The notes: generated by a model not told the origin, from the letters alone. A stretch of 64,000 bases of DNA from Nilaparvata lugens (GCF_014356525.2 NC_052517.1:2486742-2550741); one strand, 5' to 3'; shown: positions 45,652 to 57,492, numbered from the stretch's first letter. Numbers and translations are program-made.

Positions 45652-45742
45652 CTGTCAAGTGCCGCCATACTTGTTTGCTGTGGTCCATGACAGGAGTGAA
45701 TGAGTAGCCAAACTCCAATGGATGCGTTGCTGACTGACGCAC
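45652..45742 (-). other. Exon Y, upstream module
   Basis: Donor CACTTGACAG/GTGCGTC and acceptor TTATGTTGTAG. It is 91 bp and aligns with the 102-bp copies. Here two frames are open: VRQSATHPLEFGYSFTPVMD continues to the donor, and the other frame leads through ATGGCGGCACTTGACAG into exon X. Copies A and B have stops in both, so coding use of the 5' part is not conserved. Confidence 0.5.
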
Positions 45743-46018
45743 CTACAACATAACACAAAAACACACATTCAAATCTCACAAAATTCCCAAACGCATTTGA
45801 AATTATTAAGCCAGCAATAAATCATGTAGAAACAATTTTCAAGGTGTATAAATACGTTTCACATTTTTAAAATTTCAAATATTTTATACGGCGATCTTGA
45901 CTGAGGATGACATCGACATAATTCCAAGGCTTGTGCGCAGGTTGATTAATATCTATATCAAACTATACAATAATGGAAAGAACTGGCTTATACATGTAGG
46001 GGGATAGGAAATTCACGA

Positions 46019-46250
46019 ATGACGCATCATCACGTCTCAACTACTCAACTCATTAACTTGAAATCTGGCAAATATAGACCCGATTGCACAAAAGCTGATT
46101 AATCGTGATTAATTTTACGAGAAGGTGTTTTTGGAAAGTTGCCTTCTCTGATTGATTCTCGTGGAATTAATGACGATTAAAATTTAACCGGCTTTTGTGC
46201 AACCGGCACTTAAGATTCTTAATTCATAAAGGATGGTGGTTATTCCATGG
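46019..46250 (+). mobile_element. Helitron-like fragment split by FamB MITE
   Basis: GACGCATCATCACGTCTCAA at 46020 and TTCTTAATTCATAAAGGATG near 46211 match 13625-13720, separated by a FamB fold-back at 46078-46212 (CCCGATTGCACAAAAGC...TTTTGTGCAACCGGCAC). Confidence 0.65.
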
Positions 46251-46290
46251 TTTCTTCATGGATCAAAAAAAATTGAGCTATTACTAGAAG

Positions 46291-46564
46291 CATAGAGAAA
46301 CAATAGCGTAAGTAGATATCCCATGGTATAGGGAGTTTATGTCGTAACTTCTACTGTTATCTCAAGCCGATAGTCCACGTAGTTCTTTCCCTTGAAGCTG
46401 TGTGACACTGGTAGTCTCTCATATTGTGCCGTTCATACCCTCTCACAACAACAAAACAGTGAAAATCGACAATAATCGACAGTAATCGGCTTGAGATAAC
46501 AGTAAAAGTTGCGACATAAATGCCCTATACCATGGGATATCTACTTACGCTATTGTTTCTCTAT
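46291..46564. mobile_element. FamC MITE
   Basis: CATAGAGAAACAATAGCG...TTTCTCTATG, full length. The flanking 7-mers are only partly alike (CTAGAAG / CTAAACG), so the duplication has decayed. Confidence 0.88.
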
Positions 46565-47114
46565 GCTAAACGTATATAGGCTATTACAGTTTGAAATACT
46601 ACATACATTTCATAGAAACTTTACAATTTGAAGAATACGACATAACCTAAAAATTACCCGAGCTAGATTCCTTCATATCAGTATCAGTTTCCGCGTTCGG
46701 TTCATTGGAAATATTTTTTTTCATGATTTCTAATGGGAATATAACAAAACACAAGAAACGTTTTTGCTAATCAAAATATTTTTACCGACAGCTCTATGTG
46801 GTATGAAATTAGATCAGCTAAATTATCAGAATAATATCTAGTTTAGAATAAAGAATCTAGTTTAGTTAAGGGTGTAGCTGTACTAAAGTGGGTCAATACA
46901 TGTGCATATTGCGTTATCGCATCTCTAAAAGATAGAACCCATTCTAAGAATAATATCAGAATAATATGTGAGAGAATTAATCAATAATAGGCTAACTTAA
47001 TTATTACATTTTGCATTGATCAAACAATTCCTATTTGTAATACTTGAAGAAATTAACAACGAAAAGTAAATAAATATCGAACTTACTATTATCCATAAAT
47101 TATGAATACATTAT

Positions 47115-47230
47115 CATAGAGAAATAATAGCGTAAGTAGATATCCCATGGTATAGGGCGTTTATGTCGCAACTTTTACTATTATCTCAAGCCGATTACTG
47201 TCGATTATTATTGTTTTGATCGGGTAAGAG
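47115..47230. mobile_element. Half-length FamC with one terminus
   Basis: It has the CATAGAG end and runs to GATCGGGTAAGAG, the middle of a normal FamC, yet is flanked by a perfect 7-bp duplication ACATTAT (47108-47114, 47231-47237). The other terminal repeat is absent. Confidence 0.8.
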
Positions 47231-47892
47231 ACATTATCCTCAAATCGAAATAAGAAATCAGTGGTAGACTCAAATTATTAGACATTAGAACTGAGGGACG
47301 CAGACTACTGTAACGCAGAACTTCAAATAGGATCTCAAAATAACACCGAAATTAATCACAATTTTAAAACATATTTAGGCTACACCACAAATTATGATTA
47401 AATTATCCGTGAATCGGAATGAAATTTCATAGATCTGGTAATTTAAACTGAGAATAGCATTAGTAACGCAAGACTCCCAAATTATTATTGCAATGTACGG
47501 ACACCAACATAAAGACCTAGCCGTGCAATTTCATAGGTTAGATTAACCAATAAGCTACTCGTTCAACAAACTTCAAAGAATCGGCTAAAATTTATAAAAT
47601 TAAATTGAACCTTTTTAAAGACAAGAACTTCAATTAATATTTGATTATTCAACGGGTATATTAGATTTGAATTAAAACTAAACAAGTATCAAGTGGATAA
47701 CCTGTTGAACACGATCATCTATCCGCTAACCAGCTATTGAACGTTTATAAATGCATGTATAGAAAAAGGAAATAATAGTCAAAAGCTATCTGAAATGTGA
47801 TGGATATCAATAATAAACAGTGAATTTCATAATGTACTTTACCTAAAATGTAGATAGAACGAAAATTCAGTCAACTTTTGAGCATATCAGTT

Positions 47893-48300
47893 CATTGTCA
47901 TGAGTCAAGAGCACTTACGTTTGTAATCAAATAAATTTAGCACTAATAGCACAATTAGAAACTATAAAATTATGTTGAAAAACTGTTATTTTGTACAGAC
48001 ATACTTTAGAATTACAATAATTCATTATTATCAAGGAAACTTTGGAAAATTAACACTAAAATCTGACAGTTGTTTTTTGACAAGACAGACACAGAACACA
48101 AACTCTGCTAGAGTCAAGAGCACTTACGTTTGTATTTAGATAAATGTAGAACTAATAGCACATTCACCTAATTAGAAACTATAAAATTATGTTAAAAAAC
48201 TGTTATTTTGAACAGATATACTTTTAGAATTACAATAATTATCAAGAAAACTTTAAAATATTCACTAAAATCCTACAGTTGTTGTTTTGACTAGCTAGAG
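47893..48300 (-). repeat. Tandem pair of possible alternative first exons
   Basis: Two direct copies of about 208 bp. Each has on the - strand a strong donor ACAAAC/GTAAGTGCTCTTGACTC (GT at 47917-47918 and 48126-48127) preceded by ATAATTTTATAGTTTCTAAT and ACAACTGT. The duplicated donors suggest repeated first exons upstream of exon Y (45.7 kb). Confidence 0.5.
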
Positions 48301-48307
48301 TAGCTAG

Positions 48308-48440
48308 TAGGGACGTTCCGATACTTTCGATACTTACTGGTATCGATACTTTGCTTTCGATACCGGTGGTATCGGTATCGGTATCGAATGATTCGATACT
48401 TTACTGGTATCGATACGCAAGTTGGAGTATCGAAACGGTA
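48308..48440. mobile_element. hAT-like terminal remnant rich in TATCGATA
   Basis: TAGGGACGTTCCGATACTTT, then GGTATCGATAC repeats on both strands. This resembles the end of a hAT-like element with TATCG-rich subterminal repeats. The other end was not found. Confidence 0.4.
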
Positions 48441-48989
48441 TCAAATGGCGAAATGGGTAAAAAAGTAGTTCACTTCAATTAATTACATAATCATAAATAA
48501 ATTGTTATATAAATTTTAGAAGATTATAAGGATTAATATAGATGAAAATTATAGTACTGAATTATAGCCCAGTGTAGCAGTTACCAGACATTATGACATC
48601 ACTAATAACAAACAGTACGATTTCAGATATTTCGAAGAGAAATTGTCCTGAACTGATCCAGTTATTTGCAGCAAGCTCAATAAGATTTCAAATTTAGATA
48701 AAAAACCTCAAATAATTGGCCATTATTCAATGTATTTCTAGTTAATTAATAGAGAGATCTAGTGCAAATAAACTAAACGAGCACGCCATTCTCTGTACAA
48801 CTCGAATCATTCTGAAATCGTACTATAGCCTACCTAATGACTAGATTATTAATAATAGGATGAGTGAATGATGAGAAATGACCTAAACATTCCATCTACA
48901 ATCAATATCAATGATAATAAAATGATTTTTCCACAAATAATAGCACGAATAATTGGGTGAGTGTAAGTTATGATTGATGAAAAACAAGA

Positions 48990-49330
48990 TCCTACCTCTG
49001 TTACGGCCTTGGGTTCTCATCACTCTTGACACATCACATTAGAATTTTACACAAAACTATCACACAGCCGGATAATCAATTACACCACTCATAATAACAT
49101 TGAAATAGCTTCATAATTCACACACGCACTGATAATAAACTGTAATTTTAATATATTAATCAATGAAAATTAGTAGGACACGATGTGATGACCAGTTACC
49201 AGGAAGCTATCACGTCTCTGACTGCACCCTGCACGATCTTGTCTCTACATCCCCAATCAATGAGCCAATCACAGCGCTCCAAACAAAGTGAACTGGGCTT
49301 CTCAGCCAATGGCCGGCCGGCTTTCACCCA
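48990..49330 (-). promoter_or_regulatory. Promoter and first-exon module (upstream, C)
   Basis: Two CCAAT motifs (GAGCCAATCACAGCG near 49262, CAGCCAATGGCCGG near 49300) in a locally GC-rich stretch. On the - strand it is followed by an exon-like end AAGGCCGTAACAGAG/GTAGGATC near 48996. Its AT-rich part (TATCACACAG...AATAACATTGAAAT) resembles the other modules. Confidence 0.4.
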
Positions 49331-49340
49331 AATTATTCTT

Positions 49341-49790
49341 GACGACTGAACAAAGGAACCGAAGGTTCTAGAATATTTCAATATGACCTGATATTTATTT
49401 GATTGAAATCCCGAAACTGTAAAAATATTATTCAATACATGAACGCTTGAAATCGACGCAATTTGAGTTCCAAATACGTTTTAAAAATTTTAACTGGGAA
49501 TTACTGTATTTTTGAATAGCATTTCAAGGGATGTAAAAACAATTTGTTGCTAATTTGATTGAATTCTTGTCGACTAAACAGAGGAACCGAAGGTTCTAGA
49601 ATATTTCAAGATGGCCTGATATCTATTTGATTAAAATCCCGAAACTGTCAAAATATTATTCAATACATGAACGTTTAAAATAAAACGCTATTTGAGTTCC
49701 AAATACGTTTTAGAAATTTGAGATGGAAATTACTGACTTTTTAATAGCATTTCAAGGGATGTGAAATGAATTTATTGATAATTTGATTGA
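49341..49790. repeat. Tandem duplication of about 225 bp
   Basis: GGAACCGAAGGTTCTAGAAT, then ATTTCAA.ATG.CCTGATAT and CAATACATGAACG appear twice in direct order, from about 49350 and 49580, with modest divergence. Confidence 0.85.
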
Positions 49791-50370
49791 AATGAAAAAT
49801 GCTACCAAAAACCGACAAACACAACGGCAGCCATAATGAATAGGGAATAAAATTTTAATATTTATTACGATGAGGCACAATGTATGATGGTTCAAGAAGA
49901 TGGTTAAATAAGGCTGTTAACGAGTGCTATTTCATGAAAATCTAATATAAAATGATTTCTAAGCTACAATAATTCAAAATAAGCTTTGAATCTCGATCAA
50001 ATTTAGAAGTTCATTAAAAAAGCATTCATAGACAAACAACTACCCAAGTCAATAAATTAGGCCAAGGACCGTATCAAGTAAAGTAATTTATTTGAATAAA
50101 TAATAGACTTAAAATAAGGGAATAAGTCAATGATAACTTATAATTCAGGGTAGAATGCCAAAACAAGAAAGAATAATTACTTAGGAACGCGAAATTTATT
50201 TGAATGGTCTGAAACCTGTAGGCTGGGGGCTCTATCCAAGAACTGGAACCGTACTTATGATAATATCCAAGTGGAACGTAGAAGCCAAGATAATAAAACT
50301 GATTTTAATTTTCAGTTGTTGATATTTTCAACCTGTTGCATTTTACATATTACTTTTTTCGTAATTCCCT
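49791..50370. other. Unannotated AT-rich sequence
   Basis: No repeat family, convincing frame or splice pair seen. Confidence 0.5.
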
Positions 50371-50765
50371 ATTCTAACTAGTAGTTCTGTGGACAGTACA
50401 CCTCATGCAGTATTCTCATCCACAAGTACCAGATGTCAACTGTTTTAAATAATTTTAACAAACTCAGTTCACGTTTGAATTTGTATTTCATATAATATAA
50501 TTCATCCAGTTCCGAGATGATCTTTCTATCTGATGAAAATTATTTTTTTAGAATCACGCATAATAATAACATGACTGCAAAAAAAAATATTGAAACCAAA
50601 GACCTTAAAGCTGCGATTAGACCAAATTTTATTAAAAAATTTTAATAACTCAATCCTTTTAGATTATATTAGATTGAACATAACTTATCATACACATGAT
50701 GAACATATGTGTTTTTCAACTTCCGTTCAATCTAATAGAATCTATAAGGATTAAGTTATAATCAT

Positions 50766-51600
50766 TTTACTTTCCTTGTCCTATTACCATAGGTAAGGAA
50801 AGTATTGCTTTCCAAAAAAAATTAAGGGACCCCAATTTCTAAATTTCTATACGTTTCAAGGTCCAAAAAAGTGGTTTTTGGGTATTGGTCTGTATGTGTG
50901 TGTGTGTGTGTGTATGAGTGTATGTACGTCTGTGTACACGATATCTCATCTCCCAATTAACTGAATGACTTGAAATTTGGAACTTAAGGTCCTTACACTT
51001 GAAGGATCCGACACGAACAATTTCGATCAAATGCAATTCAAGATGGCGGCTGAAATGGCGAAAATGTTGTCAAAAACAGAGTTTTTTGCGATTTTCTCGA
51101 AAACGGCTCCAACGATTTTGATCAAATTCATACCTTAAAAAGACATTGATAAGCTCTATCAACTGCAACAAGTCCCATATCTGTGAAATTTCAGGAGCAC
51201 TGCCCCATCTATGCTAAGTTTGATTTTAGATTCTCAATTATCAGGCTTCAGATACAATTTAAACAAAAAAATTCAAGTGGAAAAGATTGAGCATAAAAAT
51301 CTCTACAATTAATGTTCAGTAAAATTTTCACCTAGAATTGAAAATAAGCTCAAAATTCGAGAAAATGTGATTATTCAATTGCAAACTGTTGGCAACTGTT
51401 GATTCTATTAAATCATTCACTATGAACAGATAGCAGACCTCGTCTGTCTGCAGCGTTATTGTCCTGTCACCAGCTGGCTAAGATCTTAGAATTATTAGTA
51501 GACTTGAGATGCGCGTGTACACTAGCGTCAGGTGAACAATTTTCATAACGGCAAGGAAAGTTCTGTGAGTGCGCCACTCCATATTTTTGTTAATAACTTT
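50766..51600 (-). mobile_element. FamF element, full length, minus
   Basis: Begins TTTACTTTCCTTGTCCTATT, has a short GT run (50895-50912) and ends GGCAAGGAAAGTTCTGTGAG plus TGCGCCAC, the inverse of the 5' end. Confidence 0.87.
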
Positions 51601-51639
51601 GGTGTAAACCCAGCTTAAAGATGCATACCTCTTTAATGT

Positions 51640-52440
51640 TTTTGATTGAAACTATAGACCTTATACAAATACAGTAATAGACTGGCTTCTCCACACATCT
51701 GTGTAATCACTTGTCAGCTGATTTATGATGAATAATTCTATAGTCTGATTTTTTCTCTTATATTGGCATACGAAGGAGGCTCCTTTTTCCTTTTATATTA
51801 TCCTTGAAATGCAAAATTTCCAAAAACCTTGTATATTCATCGACGCGCAATAATTTAAAAAGGAACATATCTGTCAAATTTCATGAAAATCTATTACCGC
51901 GTTTCGCCGTAAATGCGCAACATATAAATATATAAACATTAAGAAAAATGTCAAACCGTCGACTTGAAACTTAGACCTCACTTCGTTCGGTCAATAAACA
52001 GCTGACTACTACTAGTAGTTCTTTGAACAGTAGACCTCACTCAGTATTCTCATCCACAAGTACCTGATTGAAAAACTATAGACCTTATGGAAATACAGTA
52101 ATAGACTGGCTTCTCCACACATCTGTGTAATCACTTGTCAGCTGATTTATGATGAATAATTCTATATTCTGATTTTTACTCTAATATTGGCGTATGGAGG
52201 AGGCTCCTTTTTCCTTTTATATTATCCTTGAAATGCAAAATTTCCAAAAACCTTGTATATACGTCGACGCGCAATTAAAAAAGGAACATACCTGTCAAAT
52301 TTCATGAAAATCTATTACCGCGTTTTGCCGTAAATGCGCAACATATAAATATATAAACATTTAAACATTAAGAGAAATGCCAAACCGTCGACTTGAATCT
52401 TAGACCTCACTTCGTTCGGTCAATAAACAACTGACTACTA
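51640..52440 (+). repeat. Two 204-bp satellite units with tails
   Basis: Satellite units at about 51640-51800 and 52005-52230, each followed by the ACCGCGTTTCGCCGTAA / TCACTTCGTTCGG tail block also seen at 4525-4715. Confidence 0.85.
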
Positions 52441-52499
52441 ATATTATTAGTTTGTATTTTCTCATGCAATAAGCCCCAGTAACATATGCTGCTACATAG

Positions 52500-53185
52500 T
52501 ATTGTTTGTAGTTTCAAAACCCAAGAGACCAGACAAGGGTGAAACTCCAAGCACAAATGCGGGTCAAGAGGCTGAGTCGAGGGTGGCCGGGCGCCGGGCT
52601 CCCTATAGGCAATTTGGCGTCCCCTCTCTCAGCAGAAGGACCTACAAAAAGGCCAGGAGTGGAACTCACATAGGTCACGAGTTTTGGGTGGAGAGACCAA
52701 ACCTCACCACTGCTCAATGAGGGGCGGCCATTCAGGCAAAACTTTTTGGAGAGTTGAGGCTTTTGACCCTGCAGAGTTTCGGAGGGGCAAAAAGAAAAAA
52801 ACCAAGAGACTAGAGATGAGTGAAACTCCAGGCACAAATGTGGGTCAAGAGGCTGAGTCAAGGGTGGCCGGGCGCCCTAGAGGCAACTTGGCCGCCCCTT
52901 CCTCAGTGGAAGGACCTTCAAAGAAGGCCAGGAGTGGAACTCACGTAGGTCACGAGGACTAATCAGTCTGAATAGACTGCCCATGCATATCAAACTGGAT
53001 TGCAACCAGGTGATGAATGGGATGTTAGTATAGGGAAAAACGCCTGGTTCTTGTAAAGGACACAGGTATTGGTTTGCCTAACTAACATACTACTTGGGAA
53101 CACAATAAGCTTCCGTTGATGTGTGGGGTTCTTTGAAACTTTGGTTCCTTCAATCCGTCCCTTCAAAAACAATAAACAATAGCTG
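52500..53185 (+). mobile_element. FamK retroposon, older copy
   Basis: Shares with 61477-62343 the blocks GGTGAAACTCCAGGCACAAA, AGGCTGAGTC.AGGGTGGCC, TTGGCAGTCT-type CAGTCTGAA.AGACTGCC and the 3' end CCGTCCCTTCAAAAACAATA. Two internal half-units are repeated (52535-52690 and 52800-52960). Open frames on either strand are derived from it. Confidence 0.75.
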
Positions 53186-53600
53186 TTTACCCTGTTGTCA
53201 ATACTAGCAGTAGCAGAAGTCTTCTGGGTGATTTACAGCATTTAATTTGGATTTTCGTTTATTAATAATCATTATTGATATAAGATGTATTGTGGATCCA
53301 AAAGGTGTTTATCAAAACTTAGACACATTAATATAATATAGCAGTAATATCACAAAATGAAGGTATACCCGCAAATAATGCTTAACATTCTTGATTCTTT
53401 CCAATTATTAAAGTGAATAATTGATATTAGATGTCAGCTGAGCTTTAGTATTTACAAGTTTGTGTTTCTTTAATGGTTCCAAATTTTCTTAAATAACTCA
53501 ATAGTATTCGTTAGAAGTGGCAATTGAGTGGAATATTTCTAATTAATTTATTAATTCAAGCCATCTAAATTCAAAATTTATAGTTTTAATGTTTATTTTG
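53186..53600. other. Unannotated AT-rich sequence
   Basis: No supported feature. It leads into the LINE fragment without a recognisable 5' boundary. Confidence 0.4.
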
Positions 53601-53631
53601 GACTAAAATTCTATAAAGCCCTCAGAATCCA

Positions 53632-54470
53632 GTGAAGCTGCTGGGTTTTGTCTTGGACAGCAGACTCAGCTGGAACAGTCATATACAGCAAGTAACCAGT
53701 CGACTCTCCCGCATTTGCTTTTTGCTGCTCAAGATGAGGGGCCTGGTGACTGAGAAGTACCTGATAATGATGCATCACGCGCTCTTCCATTGCCACATGG
53801 ATTTTCGAGAAAATAAAAGATTTCAATTTTTAATGATTTTCATGATGGTTAGCCAACATCATGGATTTTCTGAGATTTACATCATGGATTTACCTATGGC
53901 TTGCTTCTGTGGGGTCATTCAGCGGGGGCTGCTGATGTGCTGAGACTGCAAAAGAGGGCTATAAGAATTATAACAGGCATCGATCATCTTGCCCACTGCA
54001 AGCCCATCTTTGCTCGCCTTGGTGTGCTGACGGTCTTCAGCCATTACATCCTCCTGTGCTTGATGTATGTCAAGAGGATACAGCATACTCTGGCTGCCCG
54101 AAGTGACGTTCACAACCACAACACCAGGCACCGCAAGCTGCTGGATGTCCCCAGGAGACGTCTCCACCGTTCACAGGCCAGCTTTAGAGTTTCTGCACTG
54201 AAATTCTTCAACAAGCTGCCTCCTGGTGTGAAGCAGTTGGATGAAGCCGCCTTCAAGAGAGCCGTCAGGAAGCTGCTTTGTGATAAATCATATTATAGTG
54301 TAAATGAATTTATGAGTGATGATCTGAACTTTTTTTAAAAAGTGATCACTGTTTTACCTGCCATCTGAATAGTTTTCGTGTTGTTGTGTATGTTGAAATC
54401 GAACTCTATGACACCATCGATCCCACTAATGTGGGTAATGGATGAAGCAGAAGGTATTAAAGGTATTAAA
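53632..54470 (+). pseudogene. Reverse transcriptase C-terminal fragment (Jockey/CR1-like)
   Basis: The first part reads KLLGFVLDSRLSWNSHIQQV, then SRLSRICFLLLKMRGLV and ALFHCHMD, the block following the catalytic YADD motif of non-LTR reverse transcriptases. After about 85 bp of out-of-frame sequence the protein continues as YGLLLWGHSA, then LRLQKRAIRIITGI, then HNHNTRHRKLL and ALKFFNKLPPGVK to a stop at 54338. The intruding DNA repeats CATGGATTT three times. The 3' UTR ends AGGTATTAAAGGTATTAAAA, a short tandem tail. The catalytic core is absent, so it is dead. Confidence 0.9.
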
Positions 54471-54616
54471 AATTGTACAAGTGAAATTCTAACCTTATCT
54501 TAGACTTTGTCACTTATAAATTTGGAGGAAAAATAGCACAAGGACTACCTTATTATTTCATCTTTCAATGTTATTACATTAGTGTCATTTGCATTGTAAA
54601 TAAATAAAATAAAACA

Positions 54617-54880
54617 CTATAGTGAGGTTAACGTAATAATGGCAGTAGAAGAAGATAGAACATTGTTGCCGATTCTCTGCCTTCTATAGAATATTGCTGA
54701 TACCAGTATTTCTGATGTAATATTAACTGTTCATTCTTGTTTCAAATAATCAATTATATTTTATTTGTCATGAAAATGTATACTTCAATGATTAATTGAT
54801 GAATTTCCATTTATTGAGATTAGATATATTGTTAATCAATCATATTTCACTTTATTTCATATTTCACATATTTGACTTTT
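54617..54880. mobile_element. FamA MITE, left half
   Basis: CTATAGTGAGGTTAACGTAA and ATGGCAGTAG..., then the TTAACTGTTCATTCTTGTTT block. The right terminus is missing. Confidence 0.65.
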
Positions 54881-54957
54881 CTAGCTCACACCTCTAACTA
54901 CGCACACCTCTGGACATAGAATTAAGACGGTTAGGGATCAGATTGAGTTATGTTCAT

Positions 54958-55115
54958 AAGGCCCGGTTGGGCAAAAGCCGGTTAAATCTTAACCGTGATT
55001 AATTTCACAAGAACCAATCAGAGAAGGCGTTTTAGAGAAGACGGCTTCTCTGATTGGTTCTCCTGGAATTGATCACGGTTAAAATTTAACCGGCTTTTGT
55101 GCATCCGGCACATAG
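54958..55115. mobile_element. FamB fold-back MITE
   Basis: GGCCCGGTTGGGCAAAAGCC ... and the inverse CCGGCTTTTGTGCATCCGGC. The arms are almost perfectly complementary. Confidence 0.87.
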
Positions 55116-55392
55116 TGTTTCAAAGGTAAAGGTAGGTTAGGTTTTTGGTTTGGGATTGCAATATGCTGGAAGGAGTTGGGGTCCAGGTTACTCCCACTAG
55201 AGGCACATCAGCGCCGTGGTCGTCATTAATAAGTCATTCTAACCCGTCTCGAGTCGTCGATGTGGGCAAGTCATCTCTTCAAAATACTCTTGCAAGCTGT
55301 AATAAGGTTTCTTAGTCAGGAAACAATCTATTTTTAAACAGGTTTGTGTTGTCCAATGTCTTCAGTTCATTCGGTAGGCTGTTGTAGATCTA

Positions 55393-55638
55393 GAGGTGCG
55401 TACAGACTGTCGCTCTGCTCCGCAACCGAACGTCACTCCAGCAGAGCGATTGATGATTGACCGGCGAGCAACAGTGGCTCGACCGGGGAACGCAAGAAGA
55501 TCTAACATCTTCCGTAACGTTCATGATGGGTGCGTGGGCGGTGCGACTGTGGTTCGATGGTGGTACAAGGGCGGTACGAGGGAGGAGCGTGCTCGGTGCA
55601 GGTTGGAAGCGCGAGTATGTGTACGCAGCTTAAGTTAA
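55393..55638. mobile_element. Possible GC-rich MITE with GTGCGTACAGA ends
   Basis: The left end AGAGGTGCGTACAGACTG and right end TATGTGTACGCAGCTTAA are loosely inverted, like the 16076-16242 element. The interior is GC-rich (GGGCGGTGCGACTGTGG, CGACCGGGGAACGC). The open frame here has no recognised domain. Confidence 0.45.
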
Positions 55639-55781
55639 GGTATATTTATCATTGTTTCAAAGGTAGAAGGTTAGTTTGGGAAGTTGAGTTTTTATTTTTA
55701 AATGGCAATTATATGGTGGAAGGGGTTAGGGATTAGATCAGTACATCTATAAGTATACTGTATCGACTTAATAGTTTTAAA

Positions 55782-56590
55782 AAATCTGGTGTGGCACACT
55801 CACACAACTTTCCTTGCCGTTATGAAAATTGATCAACTGACGCTAGTGTTCCCGCGCATATCAAATCTACTATTCTAAGATCTGAGACAGCTGGTGACAG
55901 GACAATAGCGCTGCAGACACACGAAGTCTGCTATCTCTTCATAGTAAATGATTTAATAGAATCAACAGTTGCCAACAGTTTGCAATTGAAATAATAACAT
56001 TTTCTCGCATTTCAAGCTAATTTTTAATTTTAGGTGAAAATGTTACTAGACATAAACTGTAGAGATTTTCATGCTGAATCTTTTCCACTTGAATTTTTCA
56101 GTTTAAATTGTAAATGAAAGCTCATAATTAAGAATCTAAAATAAAACTTTGCATAGATGGGGCAAAGCTCCTGAAATTTTTACAGATATGGAACTTGTGG
56201 CAGTCGATAGAGCTTATCAATGACTTTTTTAGGTATGAACTTGAACAAAATCGTTGGAGCCGTTTTCGAGAAAAACCCCGTGTTTGACAACATTTTCGCC
56301 GCCATCTTGAATTGCATTTGATCGAAATTGTTCGTGTCGGATCCTTATAATGTAAGGACCTTAAGTTCCAAATTTCAAGTCATTCCGTTGATTGGGAGAT
56401 GAGATATCGTGTACACAGACGCACATATACTCATACACACACATACGGTACAGACCAATACCCAAAAACCACTTTTTTGGATACAGGGGACTTTGAAACG
56501 TATAGAAATTAAGATATTGGGGTACCTTAATTTTTTCGGAAAGCAATACTTTCCTTACCTATGGTAGGCTAATAGGGCAAGGAATGTGAA
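55782..56590 (+). mobile_element. FamF element
   Basis: Starts AATCTGGTGTGGCACACTCA and ends TAGGGCAAGGAATGTGAAAA. The CA run is nearly lost (CACACACATACGGTACAG). Confidence 0.87.
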
Positions 56591-56704
56591 AACAGCATGA
56601 CTGACACGGTATAGTTTAAATGCATGCAAATATTCTGCTTAGAACTTTGATTATTTTGGGAACAATAGTGACCGCCGTCTAATTTTTGTGATTGAAATAA
56701 CATA

Positions 56705-57492
56705 CTAAATCGATCCCAACCAAAAATTTGATGACAGGTATAAATGGCAGCCTACTGGACCTAGAGTTACGCCAGATGATGTAGCGACTACACAAGTAAG
56801 CTTATGTATAATAAATCCTGTGGAGGACTAGCAGGAAATTTAATAAACTTACCCCAAATCTCCACTAATTTTGATGTTGAATCCATTTTTACATCAAATG
56901 CAAGAATAAACCACAAGACAACACACAGCCACATCCAAATATCAATTTTCACTGTAGAAATTAAGGCCACAGAAGAAACAATTTTTTAATTCTATACACT
57001 TGAAATGTACGGTACGGTATTCGTTTTTTCTCTGATAGGTTCTTAAAAGTACAGACAGTAAAAATAAAAATACAGCACAAATACTACTCCTGGTAAAAAG
57101 ACAACAGTGACAGAAACTCAGAAAGCAGAAGCTCAACTGAATTTTGGCTTTGGAATTTGAAAACACTAAACAGTACAGCGCGCACTACCTACCGGCAGAT
57201 TCACAAACTAACTACTGTAGAGCGCGTATTTTGAATGATATTTATCTTCTTACCTCGATCACAATCAAAATCAACCAGCATGAGTCTTGTTCTAATCTTG
57301 AGTTCAAATTCACCAGAACAGTCTTTGAAATGTAAATTACTTTGTTCTTCTTTCAATACAGCTGTAAAACATTAAGAAAATCACACGTTTATAATATTGT
57401 GTGTATCACAGGTCACTTCTATTGAAAACCGTGGGACAGATGAGCAGCTGATATGGATTAATAATATTGGAAATGGTGTCAATTTCGGAGTA
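56705..57492 (-). CDS. Candidate multi-exon gene
   Basis: Four segments with compatible splice phases: 57492-57417 (YSEIDTISNIINPYQLLICP...), 57361-57254 (VLKEEQSNLHFKDCSGEFEL, then KIRTRLMLVDFDCDR), 56951-56853 (VKIDIWMWLCVVLWFILAFD, then VKMDSTSKLVEIW) and 56787-56705 (VATSSGVTLGPVGCHLYLSS to a TAG). The acceptors TTTTCTTAATGTTTTACAG and GGCCTTAATTTCTACAG and the donors CGAG/GTAAGAAG and TTGGG/GTAAGTTT are strong; the 57416 donor (GTGACC) is weak. Introns would be 55, 302 and 65 bp. The third exon has a hydrophobic stretch that could be a signal anchor or, from its ATG, a signal peptide. The protein is not recognised. The region is free of the window's repeats. A competing + strand reading is listed separately; at most one is likely right at each end. 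Confidence 0.4.

Noticed and set aside
52502..52962. Overlapping 72-115 codon frames on both strands
   Set aside because: All fall inside a FamK retroposon and do not extend beyond its duplicated half-units.
55396..55736. GC-rich frames as a gene on the + strand
   Set aside because: No splice context or domain; the boundaries match loosely inverted MITE-like ends.
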